NCBI RefSeq assembly: GCF_001650495.1
Contig: NZ_LWCS01000039.1
Coordinates: 1-57,006 of the forward strand
Length of the DNA: 57,006 bases
Source: Mycolicibacterium iranicum
GTDB lineage: Bacteria > Actinomycetota > Actinomycetes > Mycobacteriales > Mycobacteriaceae
Direction of reading: 5' to 3'
The position numbers and the translations under genes were made by a program. How positions within the stretch are numbered: position 1 is the first letter of the stretch; the number at the start of each line of letters is the position of its first letter. The notes under the pieces were generated by a model. The model did no database searches. It saw only the letters and a list, made by a program, of their open reading frames with translations, and was not told the DNA's origin. This document shows, one piece after another, positions 49,949 to 57,006 of this stretch.

Positions 49949-51465
49949 GAGTACTTGCTTATCAGCTCCTGCTTGTAGAGCTTCCCGGTGTCGGTGCGGG
50001 GAAGCTGCGCCTCGAACGAGATCGACCGCGGACACTTGTAGTGTGCCAGCCGATCTCGTAACCACGTGATCAGTTCCTCGGCGAACTCGGGTGTCGCCTC
50101 GGCCGGGTCCACGGTCTGCACGACACCCTTGACCCGCTGGCCCATCTCGTCGTCGGGCACGCCGAAGACCGCGGCGTCCATCACCTTCGGGTGGGTGACG
50201 AGCATGTTCTCGGCCTCCTGCGGGTAGATGTTCACCCCGCCCGAGATGATCATGTGGTGCCGGCGATCGGTGAGGTAGAGATAGCCCTCTTCATCGACGT
50301 AACCGATGTCGCCCACCGTCTTCCAGCCATGCCTGTCCCGCGACTTCGCGGTCTTGTCCGGATCGTTGAGGTACTCGAAGTCGAAACCGCCTTCGAAGTA
50401 GATCTCACCCGCCTCGCCGGGCGGCAGTTCGGCGCCGTCCTCGCCGACGATGTGCAACGCGCCCGCCAGCGGGCGTCCGACCGAGCCCGGATGGGTCAAC
50501 CATTCCTCGGCCGTGATCAGCGTGGAGCCGTGCGCCTCGGAGGACGCGTAGTACTCGTCGATGATGGGGCCCCACCAGTCGATCATCTGCTTCTTGATCT
50601 CGACGGGGCACGGGGCGGCCGCGTGCATGACCCGTTCCAGGCTGGACACGTCGTAGGATGTGCGGACCTCTTCGGGGAGCTTCAGCATGCGGGTGAACAT
50701 CACCGGCACGAACTGGCCATGTGTCACACGGTGTTTGGCGATCGCATCGAGTGCTCCTTCGGCGTCGAACTTCTCCATCACCACCGTGGTGATGCCGCCG
50801 GCCTGCGTCTGCATCGACCACACCGACGGCGCCGTGTGGTACAGCGGTGCGGGGCTCAGGTAGACGGCGTCGGGGTGCATCCAGAACGACACCAGCGCGG
50901 CCATCAGGCCGGGCGATTCCGACGGCGGCACGTGGGGCAACGCGCGCTTGATGCCCTTGGGGCGGCCCGTGGTGCCCGAGGAGTACTGCAGCAGGTCTCC
51001 CTCGATCTCGTCGTCGATCGGCGTATCCGGTTGCTCGGCAACGCATTCGGGATAGCTCTGCCAGCCTTCGAGCGCACCGTCGGTGATGATGAGCAGCGGG
51101 GGGAGCCCATTCGGGAGTTCGGTGGCGAGCCCGGCGAGGGTGTCGGTGAGCTTGCCGGAACCGACGATCGCCTTCGCACTGCTGTTGTCGATGATGTAGG
51201 CCGCCTCGGCGGCGGTCAGGTGCGTGTTGATCGGTACGTAGTAGAGGCCGCAGCGGCGTGCGGCCCACATGACCGCATGCATGTGCTGGTTGTTCTCCAT
51301 CAGGATCGCGACGGCATCGCCCTCGACGAGGCCCGCGTCGCGGAACAGGTGCGCGAGCCGATTCGCTCGGGCCTCCAACTCACCGAAGGTCACCACTGTC
51401 CCCGACGGATACATGATGATGGCGGGCTTGTCAGGGGCGGCAACAGCGGTGTCGCGGATCTGCAT
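49945..51465 (-). CDS. fadD4: Acyl-CoA synthetase FadD4
   Basis: A 506-residue AMP-forming ligase: LLQYSSGTTGRPKGIKR (P-loop), YYASSEAHG (adenylate site), VGDIGYVDEEGYLYLTDRRH, MIISGGVNIYPQEAENML and RTDTGKLYKQEL with the catalytic Lys. It corresponds to Rv0214. The ATG lies 6 nt after TAGAGT (51477-51472), so transcription is probably leaderless. A palindrome overlaps a possible -35. The crotonase-like gene follows with a 4-nt overlap. Confidence 0.91.
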   Translation of the reverse strand: MQIRDTAVAAPDKPAIIMYPSGTVVTFGELEARANRLAHLFRDAGLVEGDAVAILMENNQHMHAVMWAARRCGLYYVPINTHLTAAEAAYIIDNSSAKAIVGSGKLTDTLAGLATELPNGLPPLLIITDGALEGWQSYPECVAEQPDTPIDDEIEGDLLQYSSGTTGRPKGIKRALPHVPPSESPGLMAALVSFWMHPDAVYLSPAPLYHTAPSVWSMQTQAGGITTVVMEKFDAEGALDAIAKHRVTHGQFVPVMFTRMLKLPEEVRTSYDVSSLERVMHAAAPCPVEIKKQMIDWWGPIIDEYYASSEAHGSTLITAEEWLTHPGSVGRPLAGALHIVGEDGAELPPGEAGEIYFEGGFDFEYLNDPDKTAKSRDRHGWKTVGDIGYVDEEGYLYLTDRRHHMIISGGVNIYPQEAENMLVTHPKVMDAAVFGVPDDEMGQRVKGVVQTVDPAEATPEFAEELITWLRDRLAHYKCPRSISFEAQLPRTDTGKLYKQELISKYS

Positions 51466-51471
51466 GGCAAG

Positions 51472-51502
51472 ACTCTACAAAACCAAAGTTGACACCTGTC
51501 AA
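51472..51502 (-). promoter_or_regulatory. fadD4 promoter with overlapping palindrome
   Basis: Minus-strand TAGAGT (51477-51472) stands 6 nt before the ATG. TTGACA-CC-TGTCAA (51489-51502) is a perfect 6+2+6 palindrome whose minus-strand TTGACA could be a -35 with a 19-bp spacer. An unknown regulator may bind there. Confidence 0.5.
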
Positions 51503-51528
51503 GAGCGTGGGGCCGTCCCGGTCCGCAG

Positions 51529-51547
51529 ATGTTAGGGTTGTCAACAT
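51529..51547. promoter_or_regulatory. TetR-type 19-bp operator, site 1
   Basis: ATGTTAGGGTTGTCAACAT: 5-bp outer arms ATGTT/AACAT. In reverse complement it differs at two positions from site 2 upstream of the MFS gene. It contains a -10-like TAGGGT (51533-51538), so binding would block the tetR promoter. Confidence 0.8.
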
Positions 51548-51561
51548 AGAAAGGGGGATCG

Positions 51562-52209
51562 GTGAAAGCCCCACGCTCACGTGCGGCGTCGGACTCCTAC
51601 CACCACGGCAACCTGCGCCAGACGCTCCTTCGCCACGCAGTCGAATTGGCCAGGGCAGGCGGACCGGACGCTGTGGTGTTGCGCGACGTCCAGCGATTGG
51701 CCGGGGTCAGCAACTCCGCGGCCTACCGTCACTACGCCGATCGTGACGCCCTGCTCGACGCTGTCGCCGAGCAGGCCATGCTGCGCCTGACCGACGCCAT
51801 GGTCGCGCGCCTGGATGCGGTCCCCCGCCGAGGAAGCAAGGACACCCGCGCGCTCGGCCGCCTGCGCGCCACCGGCCAGGGCTACATCGACTTCGCCCTC
51901 GCCGAACCCGGGCTGTTCCGAACGGCGTTCGCGCCCAAGGCGCCCGGCCACTCCCGCCCGTCAGCCGAGGCGGACTCTCCGGTCGAGGAGCACCACCCCT
52001 TCCAGATCCTGATGCGTTGCATCGACGACCTGGTCGCCACGGGCGTGCTCTCGGCCGATCGACGTGACGGCCTCGACGAAGCCGCCTGGGCGGCGGTACA
52101 CGGGCTGGCCACGCTGTTCCTCGACGGCCCCCTCAGCGAGGCAGAGGCCTCACGCAAACAGCTCATCACCGACCGTCTGCTCGACGGAATCGGCCAGGGG
52201 CTCCGCTAA
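51562..52209 (+). CDS. TetR-family repressor of the efflux operon
   Basis: A 215-residue regulator of the group beginning SYHHGNLRQTLL, with HTH AVVLRDVQRLAGVSNSAAYR (about 35-54) and HYADRDALLDAVAEQAM, then a helical ligand domain. GTG 51562 follows AAAGGGGG. A 19-bp operator overlaps its promoter, and two more precede the MFS gene 82 bp downstream, so it most likely represses itself and the transporter. The inducer would be a drug or lipid exported by the pump. Confidence 0.92.
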   Translation: MKAPRSRAASDSYHHGNLRQTLLRHAVELARAGGPDAVVLRDVQRLAGVSNSAAYRHYADRDALLDAVAEQAMLRLTDAMVARLDAVPRRGSKDTRALGRLRATGQGYIDFALAEPGLFRTAFAPKAPGHSRPSAEADSPVEEHHPFQILMRCIDDLVATGVLSADRRDGLDEAAWAAVHGLATLFLDGPLSEAEASRKQLITDRLLDGIGQGLR

Positions 52210-52216
52210 CCGCTCA

Positions 52217-52271
52217 ATGTTGACAGCACTAACATCCTCTGCGATGCTCTGCATGTTAGCGTTGTAAACAT
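52217..52271. promoter_or_regulatory. TetR-type 19-bp operators, sites 2 and 3
   Basis: Site 2 ATGTTGACAGCACTAACAT (52217-52235) and site 3 ATGTTAGCGTTGTAAACAT (52253-52271, opposite orientation), centres 36 bp apart. Site 3 contains TAGCGT, a possible -10 for the MFS gene at 52291. Common pattern ATGTTgACAnCnCTAACAT. Confidence 0.82.
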
Positions 52272-52290
52272 CGAGGAACGGTAGATCAGC

Positions 52291-53856
52291 ATGGTCATCG
52301 ACACCGGTAAACATCTCGACGCAGGAACTCACCGAACACCGACGAAGGTCCGACCCGTCCTGGTCCTGTCCGTCGTCCTCGTCGCCGCACTTGCCATCAA
52401 CGTAGAGACAACGATCGTGAATGTGGCTCTGCCAACCCTGAATTCGGATCTGGGCGCATCGACGCGGGGTCTGCAGTGGATCGTCGACGCCTACAATCTG
52501 GCGTTTGCCGCACTGGTGCTGGCCGGCGGGACCGTCGGCGACAAGTTCGGCCGTCGCGGCACTCTCATCGCGGGCCTGGCACTGTTCGCGGCCAGCAGCG
52601 TCGGCGCAGCCCTCTGCACGTCGACGGAATCGTTGATCGTCATGCGTCTGGTGATGGGGATCTCGGCCGCCCTGATCTTTCCGACGACACTGGCGATCAT
52701 CACCGACACGTTCCGCGATCCCAAGCAGCGCGCAGCCGCGATCGGCGTGTGGGGCGCGGTGACGGGTCTCGGCGTCGCCATCGGGCCCATCCTCGGCGGT
52801 GCGTTGTTGGAGACGTTCTGGTGGGGCAGCCTCTTCCTGGCGCTGGCACCGATTGCGCTCGTCGCGATCGTCGGCGCAGCCCTGTTCATCCCTGCCTCGT
52901 CCACCGAACCCGGCGCCCGACTCGACCGCGTCGGGTTGCTGTTGTCCGTCGCGATGCTGGGTGTGTTGGTCTACACGATCATCGAGGCGCCCGAACACGG
53001 CTGGACCGACCCACGCACCCTCATCGGCTTCGGTGCCGCGCTGATCGCGGGCGGGTGCTTCATCTGGTGGGAAGGACGCCAGGATGATCCACTACTGGAC
53101 GTCCGCCTGTTCGCCAATCTGCGATTCAGCGCCGCCAGCGGCGCAGTGACCGTCGCATTCTTCGCACTCTTCGGCTTCATCTTCCTCATCACCCAGTTCT
53201 TCCAACTCCTGCAGGGCTTCGGCCCGCTGGAAACCGGAGTCCGAATCTTGCCGGTCGCGCTGTCTATCGCCATCGGATCAGTGCTGGGCACCCGCCTGGC
53301 CGTCACCCGCGTGGGCACCAAAGCCGTGGTGTTCGCCGGGCTGCTGATGCTCACCGCCGCATTCGCCTGGGTCGCCACCGTCGAGGTTGATGTTCCCTAT
53401 GTGCAGGTGGCACTGCAGATGGTGCTGCTCGGCTGCGGCCTCGGCCTGACCACGGCGCCGGCCACCGACTCGATCATGGGCGTGGTTCGACCCGAACAGG
53501 CCGGCGCCGGCTCAGCGGTCAACGACGCGACCCGTCAGATCGGGGGCACTCTCGGCGTCGCGGTCGTGGGCAGCATCTTCTCCACGCTCTACATCCGCCA
53601 CCTCTCCGACAGCGAAATCCTCGGGCAGGCACCCGCAGCAGCCCAGGAAAGCGCACGTGAAGGTCTGGCCCAGGGGCTGCAGGTGGCCGCGCAATCACCG
53701 CCGCCGATCGCCGAGACGCTGCGCACCACCGTCAGCGACGCGTTCATGTCGGGCCTGCACGCCGGATGCCTGACCGCCGCAGCGGTATGCCTCGTGGGCG
53801 CGTTCTTCGTGCTCGTCTTCCTGCCGGCCCACCCCACGAAGGAGATCACGGCATGA
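52291..53856 (+). CDS. MFS drug/proton antiporter (DHA2, EmrB/QacA type)
   Basis: A 521-residue transporter with about 14 hydrophobic helices. Family marks: INVETTIVNVALPTLNSDLG (motif D1-like in helix 1), GTVGDKFGRRGTLIAGLALF (motif A after helix 2), and AIGPILGGALLETFWWGSLF (antiporter motif C in helix 5). It exports hydrophobic compounds through the inner membrane using protons. ATG 52291 is behind GAGGAACGG. Its stop overlaps the SDR start by 4 nt (ATGA). Controlled by the three TetR operators. Confidence 0.93.
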   Translation: MVIDTGKHLDAGTHRTPTKVRPVLVLSVVLVAALAINVETTIVNVALPTLNSDLGASTRGLQWIVDAYNLAFAALVLAGGTVGDKFGRRGTLIAGLALFAASSVGAALCTSTESLIVMRLVMGISAALIFPTTLAIITDTFRDPKQRAAAIGVWGAVTGLGVAIGPILGGALLETFWWGSLFLALAPIALVAIVGAALFIPASSTEPGARLDRVGLLLSVAMLGVLVYTIIEAPEHGWTDPRTLIGFGAALIAGGCFIWWEGRQDDPLLDVRLFANLRFSAASGAVTVAFFALFGFIFLITQFFQLLQGFGPLETGVRILPVALSIAIGSVLGTRLAVTRVGTKAVVFAGLLMLTAAFAWVATVEVDVPYVQVALQMVLLGCGLGLTTAPATDSIMGVVRPEQAGAGSAVNDATRQIGGTLGVAVVGSIFSTLYIRHLSDSEILGQAPAAAQESAREGLAQGLQVAAQSPPPIAETLRTTVSDAFMSGLHAGCLTAAAVCLVGAFFVLVFLPAHPTKEITA

Positions 53857-54671
53857 AACACGTGGACCGCTACGGACCCTGGGCTCTGATCACCGGTGCC
53901 AGCGACGGCATCGGCAGGGCTCTGGCCATCGAGATCGCCGCTGCCGGAATCAACGTCGTCCTGTGCGCCAGAAATCGGGAACGACTCGATGCCCTCGCCC
54001 GCGAACTCGACGCCCACGGCAGCGAAACCCTGGTGCTGGCAGCAGACCTCCGCGACCGCGGCGACGTCGAGAAGGTTGCCGAACAGACCGCCGCACTCGA
54101 CATCGGGATGGTCGTTCTCGCAGCCGGTTTCGGCACCACCGGTTCCCTCGGCGACACCTCCCTCCAGGAGGAACTCGACCTCGTCGCGGTCAACATCAGC
54201 GCCGTGTTGCATCTGTCCCACACGTTCGCCGGTCGCCTGGTCGCGCGCGGCGGCGGAGCCTTGGTGCTGTTCGGCTCCATCGTCGGATGGCAGGGCGTGC
54301 CCGGGCAGGCCAACTATGCCGCCTCCAAGGCCTACGTCCAGAGTCTGGCCGAGGGGCTCCACGACGAACTGGCCCCATCGGGAGTCGACGTGCTGGCCGT
54401 CGCCCCCGGCCCAGTCCATTCCGGGTTCGGCGCCAGGGCCGGTCTCACGATGTCGTCGGGTGAGCGCCCGGAAGTGGTCGCGACGGCGACGCTGAAGGCA
54501 CTCGGCCGCCGGACGATCATCCCCGGGGCACGAGGAAAGTTCCTCACCGCGGCGCTGTGGTTGCTGCCGCGGGCTGTGCGCAGCCGCATCCTGGGCAAGG
54601 TGATCGCGGGTATGCGGGACTCGGCGCGCGCCGAGTCGGAACGTCTGAAGGGGGCCGCAGCGCTGCCCTGA
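53853..54671 (+). CDS. Short-chain dehydrogenase/reductase in efflux operon
   Basis: A 272-residue SDR: ALITGASDGIGRALAIEI near the N terminus, CARNRERL, VVLAAGFGTTG (in place of NNAG), LVLFGSIVGW with Ser, and YAASKAYVQSLAEG with Tyr-Lys. The C-terminal stretch after 220 is basic with a hydrophobic helix (LTAALWLLPRAV), which suggests membrane contact as in steroid or ketoacyl reductases. It is translationally coupled to the MFS gene. It may reduce the compound that the pump exports or that induces the operon. Confidence 0.9.
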   Translation: MKHVDRYGPWALITGASDGIGRALAIEIAAAGINVVLCARNRERLDALARELDAHGSETLVLAADLRDRGDVEKVAEQTAALDIGMVVLAAGFGTTGSLGDTSLQEELDLVAVNISAVLHLSHTFAGRLVARGGGALVLFGSIVGWQGVPGQANYAASKAYVQSLAEGLHDELAPSGVDVLAVAPGPVHSGFGARAGLTMSSGERPEVVATATLKALGRRTIIPGARGKFLTAALWLLPRAVRSRILGKVIAGMRDSARAESERLKGAAALP

Positions 54672-54691
54672 CGAGCGCGCGGTGCGGGGTG

Positions 54692-56521
54692 CTAGCTCTC
54701 TTCGGCGAGGCGCGTCTTCAGCGCGTCGAACTCGTCCTTGATGCCGGTCGGCAGCTTCTCGCCGACGAACTCGAACCACTCCTCGATCAAAGGCAGCTCG
54801 GCGCGCCATTCGGCGGCGTTGACCGCCAGCGCCAAGTCCACGTCGGCCGGATCCACGTCGAGGCCGTCGAGGTCCAGATCCGCGGCCGTCGGCACGATGC
54901 CGATCGGCGTGCTCCTGCCGTCGGCCGTGTGCTCGATACGCTCGATGGCCCACTTCAGCACGCGGCTGTTCTCCCCGAACCCCGGCCACAGGAAGCGGCC
55001 GTCGTCGCCGCGACGGAACCAGTTGACGAAGAACACTTTGGGCAGCTTCGACTCGTCGGCCTGCTTGCCGATGTTGATCCAGTGCTGGAAGTAGTCGCCG
55101 ACGTTGTAGCCGAGGAACGGCAGCATCGCCATCGGGTCGCGGCGCACGGTGCCGACCTTGCCCTCGGCGGCGGCGGTCTGCTCCGAACCCAGCGTGGCGC
55201 CGATGAACACGCCGTGCTGCCAGTCACGGGCCTCGGTGATCAGCGGCACCGTCGTCTTGCGGCGGCCGCCGAACAGGATCGCCGAGATCGGCACCCCCTG
55301 CGGATCGTCCCACTCCGGGGCCAGTGTCGGGCACTGCGAGATCGGTGTGCAGTAACGCGAATTCGGATGCGCCGCTTTGGTTTCCGTTTCGCGGAGGACC
55401 CAGTCCTGACCCTTCCAGTCGATGAGGTGGTCGGGCTCGCCCTCCAGACCCTCCCACCACACATCGCCGTCGTCGGTCTTGGCCACGTTGGTGAAGACGG
55501 TGTTGCCCGCGGCGATGGTCTTCATTGCGTTGGGGTTGGAGTCCCAGTTGGTGCCCGGCGCGACGCCGAAGAATCCGAACTCCGGGTTGACGGCGTAGAG
55601 CCGGCCGTCCTTGCCGAAACGCATCCACGCGATGTCGTCTCCGACGGTCTCGGCGCGCCACCCCGGGATGGTGGGCTGCAGCATCGCGAGGTTGGTCTTG
55701 CCGCACGCCGACGGGAACGCCGCGGCGATGAAATAGGCCTTGTTCTCGGGCGAGATCAGCTTGACGATCAGCATGTGCTCGGCGAGCCAGCCCTCGTCAT
55801 GGGCCATCGCCGACGCGATGCGCAGCGAGTAGCACTTCTTACCGAGGAGCGCGTTGCCGCCGTAACCCGAGCCGTAGCTCCAGATCTCGCGGGTCTCCGG
55901 GAAGTGGGTGATGTACTTCGTGTCGTTGCACGGCCACGGCACGTCCTCTTGTCCCGGCTCCAAAGGCGCACCCAGCGAGTGCAGGGCCTTGACGAAGAAG
56001 CCGTCCTCGCCCAACTTCTCGAGCGCCGCGGCACCCATGCGAGTCATGGTGCGCATCGAGACGACCACGTACTCCGAGTCGGTGATCTCCACACCGAGCT
56101 TGGGGTCCTCGGCGTCGAGCGGGCCCATGCAGAAGGGAACCACCCACAGGGTGCGTCCACGCATCGAACCCCGGTAGAGCTCGGTCATGATGCCGCGCAT
56201 CTCGGCGGGGTCCATCCAGTTGTTGGTGGGCCCGGCGTCGATCTCGCGCTGGCTGCAGATGTAGGTCCGCGACTCCACGCGTGCGACATCGGACGGATCG
56301 GAGAGCGCCAGATAAGAGTTCGGCTGCTTCTCTGGGTTCAGCTTCTGGAAGGTGCCCGCCTCGACGAGCTGAGCGCACACCCTCTCGTACTCTTCTTCGG
56401 ATCCGTCGGCCCACGCGACGCGGTCCGGCTGCGTCAGCTCGGCAACTTCGCGAACCCAAGCGAGCAGCCCCTGGTGGTTGGTCGGTGCGGAATCCAGTCC
56501 CGGAATCGTCGCTGTGGTCAT
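54692..56521 (-). CDS. pckA: Phosphoenolpyruvate carboxykinase (GTP)
   Basis: A 609-residue GTP-dependent PEP carboxykinase converting oxaloacetate and GTP to PEP, CO2 and GDP: the entry to gluconeogenesis during growth on fatty acids. Motifs: P-loop FPSACGKTNLAML with the hyper-reactive Cys, GDDIAWMRF (metal and kinase-2 Asp), PEFGFFGVAPGT and FLWPGFGENSRVLKW. ATG 56521 has AGGGAGA a few bases upstream and gives the usual length (606 in M. tuberculosis). It fits the window's lipid-degrading theme. It is a single gene, with 163 bp of leader region before the next minus-strand gene. Confidence 0.96.
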   Translation of the reverse strand: MTTATIPGLDSAPTNHQGLLAWVREVAELTQPDRVAWADGSEEEYERVCAQLVEAGTFQKLNPEKQPNSYLALSDPSDVARVESRTYICSQREIDAGPTNNWMDPAEMRGIMTELYRGSMRGRTLWVVPFCMGPLDAEDPKLGVEITDSEYVVVSMRTMTRMGAAALEKLGEDGFFVKALHSLGAPLEPGQEDVPWPCNDTKYITHFPETREIWSYGSGYGGNALLGKKCYSLRIASAMAHDEGWLAEHMLIVKLISPENKAYFIAAAFPSACGKTNLAMLQPTIPGWRAETVGDDIAWMRFGKDGRLYAVNPEFGFFGVAPGTNWDSNPNAMKTIAAGNTVFTNVAKTDDGDVWWEGLEGEPDHLIDWKGQDWVLRETETKAAHPNSRYCTPISQCPTLAPEWDDPQGVPISAILFGGRRKTTVPLITEARDWQHGVFIGATLGSEQTAAAEGKVGTVRRDPMAMLPFLGYNVGDYFQHWINIGKQADESKLPKVFFVNWFRRGDDGRFLWPGFGENSRVLKWAIERIEHTADGRSTPIGIVPTAADLDLDGLDVDPADVDLALAVNAAEWRAELPLIEEWFEFVGEKLPTGIKDEFDALKTRLAEES

Positions 56522-56684
56522 GCTGTGTTGTCTCCCTGCATCTTCTGCGAAAGGTCTGCCAGAACGCGGGCGGCGCCAGGAAGGCGAGTTCACACGCTCG
56601 TCCCCTCGATGGCAGCCACGGCCGTCACTGTGTATTGAGGTTAACGCGGGTGACATACCCGCGGGAATTCAGGACTATGTCCAT

Positions 56685-57006
56685 TCACTCACAGGAACGA
56701 TTCAGATGGTCTTCACCGGGAGGTCTACCGATCGGTAACAAGCGCGGGTCTTCCCGGAGACGCGAGAGTTTCCGGAGTTCGTCGTCGATCGACGCGATTC
56801 TCCGACCGAATCCGGCGTCCTCGGCCGCCGCCGCGGCGGCACACTCCGAGGCCAACACCGCTTCGACGTCGAGCACGCTCGTCGCCACCTTGTCTTCTGC
56901 GGCGGCCCGCACCGCAGCAGAAGTATCAGCCACCCACGACTGAAGGACCGCCCGGACATGCAGGAGGGCGCGAGCCCGGATCACCCACCCCGCGGTCGCT
57001 GTTCCC
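56685..57006 (-). CDS. C-terminal part of Rv0210-like protein, cut by window edge
   Basis: The minus-strand frame is open to the window end, so only the last about 107 residues are seen and the GTG at 56984 may be internal. The sequence is Ala-rich and helical (SAAVRAAAEDKVATSVLDVE), then RIASIDDELRKLSRLREDP, possibly a coiled coil. Position directly upstream of pckA matches Rv0210, a protein of unknown function. No motif allows more. Confidence 0.6.
   Translation of the reverse strand, partial: GTATAGWVIRARALLHVRAVLQSWVADTSAAVRAAAEDKVATSVLDVEAVLASECAAAAAAEDAGFGRRIASIDDELRKLSRLREDPRLLPIGRPPGEDHLNRSCE

Noticed and set aside
51489..51502. KstR2 operator
   Set aside because: TTGACACCTGTCAA does not match the AAGCAAG-type KstR2 consensus.

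Overview
The window looks like chromosomal DNA from an environmental, probably fast-growing mycobacterium (Mycolicibacterium-like). It is GC-rich, densely packed, uses GTG/TTG starts often, and follows the gene order of the M. tuberculosis Rv0210-Rv0243 region read in reverse. Anchors recognised by sequence, from left to right, are fadA2, fabG4 and htdX (Rv0243, Rv0242c, Rv0241c), a TetR gene (Rv0238), lpqI (Rv0237), a DUF2613 gene (Rv0236A), aftD (Rv0236c), an acyltransferase, a DUF3068 gene and a polytopic membrane gene (Rv0228, Rv0227c, Rv0226c), a glycosyltransferase, a methyltransferase and an aldehyde dehydrogenase (Rv0225, Rv0224c, Rv0223c), a WS/DGAT gene and lipC (Rv0221, Rv0220), lipW (Rv0217c), a double-hotdog hydratase and fadE3 (Rv0216, Rv0215c), fadD4 (Rv0214), pckA (Rv0211) and the end of an Rv0210-like gene. 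Orthology is inferred from remembered families and order; no search was run.

Layout. 1-3.7 kb: membrane proteins, an F420-type LLM oxidoreductase and thiolase fadA2. 3.8-14.6 kb: fatty-acid reductase/hydratase pair, lipoprotein hexosaminidase, the large arabinofuranosyltransferase AftD, an acyl-CoA synthetase and a MarR gene. 14.7-26.3 kb: quinone oxidoreductase under MarR-type operators, envelope membrane proteins, an MpaB-type oxygenase between two small membrane proteins, a P450, a glycosyltransferase/methyltransferase pair and an aldehyde dehydrogenase. 26.3-32 kb: an accessory block absent from the M. tuberculosis order (SnoaL, FadE5 paralogue, DHFR-like reductase, HTH-DinB regulator, arylamine N-acetyltransferase, SDR). 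32-38.8 kb: a lipid cluster (acyltransferase, FadD12-like, LipO-like, WS/DGAT, LipC). 38.9-51.5 kb: a CoA-ester catabolic region (fused FadE, LipW, amidohydrolase, CoA-transferase, hydratase, FadE3, GntR, XRE, SDR, crotonase, FadD4). 51.5-54.7 kb: TetR-MFS-SDR efflux operon. 54.7 kb to the end: PEP carboxykinase and a partial gene.

Functionally the window is dominated by activation, hydrolysis and beta-oxidation-like handling of lipid acyl-CoAs, interleaved with cell-envelope biogenesis (AftD, LpqI, Rv0225-0228 group).

The most interesting non-coding signal is a dispersed element of exactly 63 bp with about 23-bp inverted-repeat arms and an asymmetric 17-bp core. Four near-intact copies and one diverged copy occur in 34 kb. 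One sits in frame inside a membrane-protein gene and another supplies the C terminus of a lipase-like gene. Other notable signals are tandem arrays that duplicate gene 3' ends including stop codons, three clustered MarR operators, three 19-bp TetR operators around an efflux operon, a KstR-type operator in front of the acyltransferase-FadD12-LipO operon, and a perfect CRP-type palindrome upstream of the fused FadE. No rRNA, tRNA, CRISPR array, transposase or prophage gene was recognised. No stretch over 300 bases lacks a gene.
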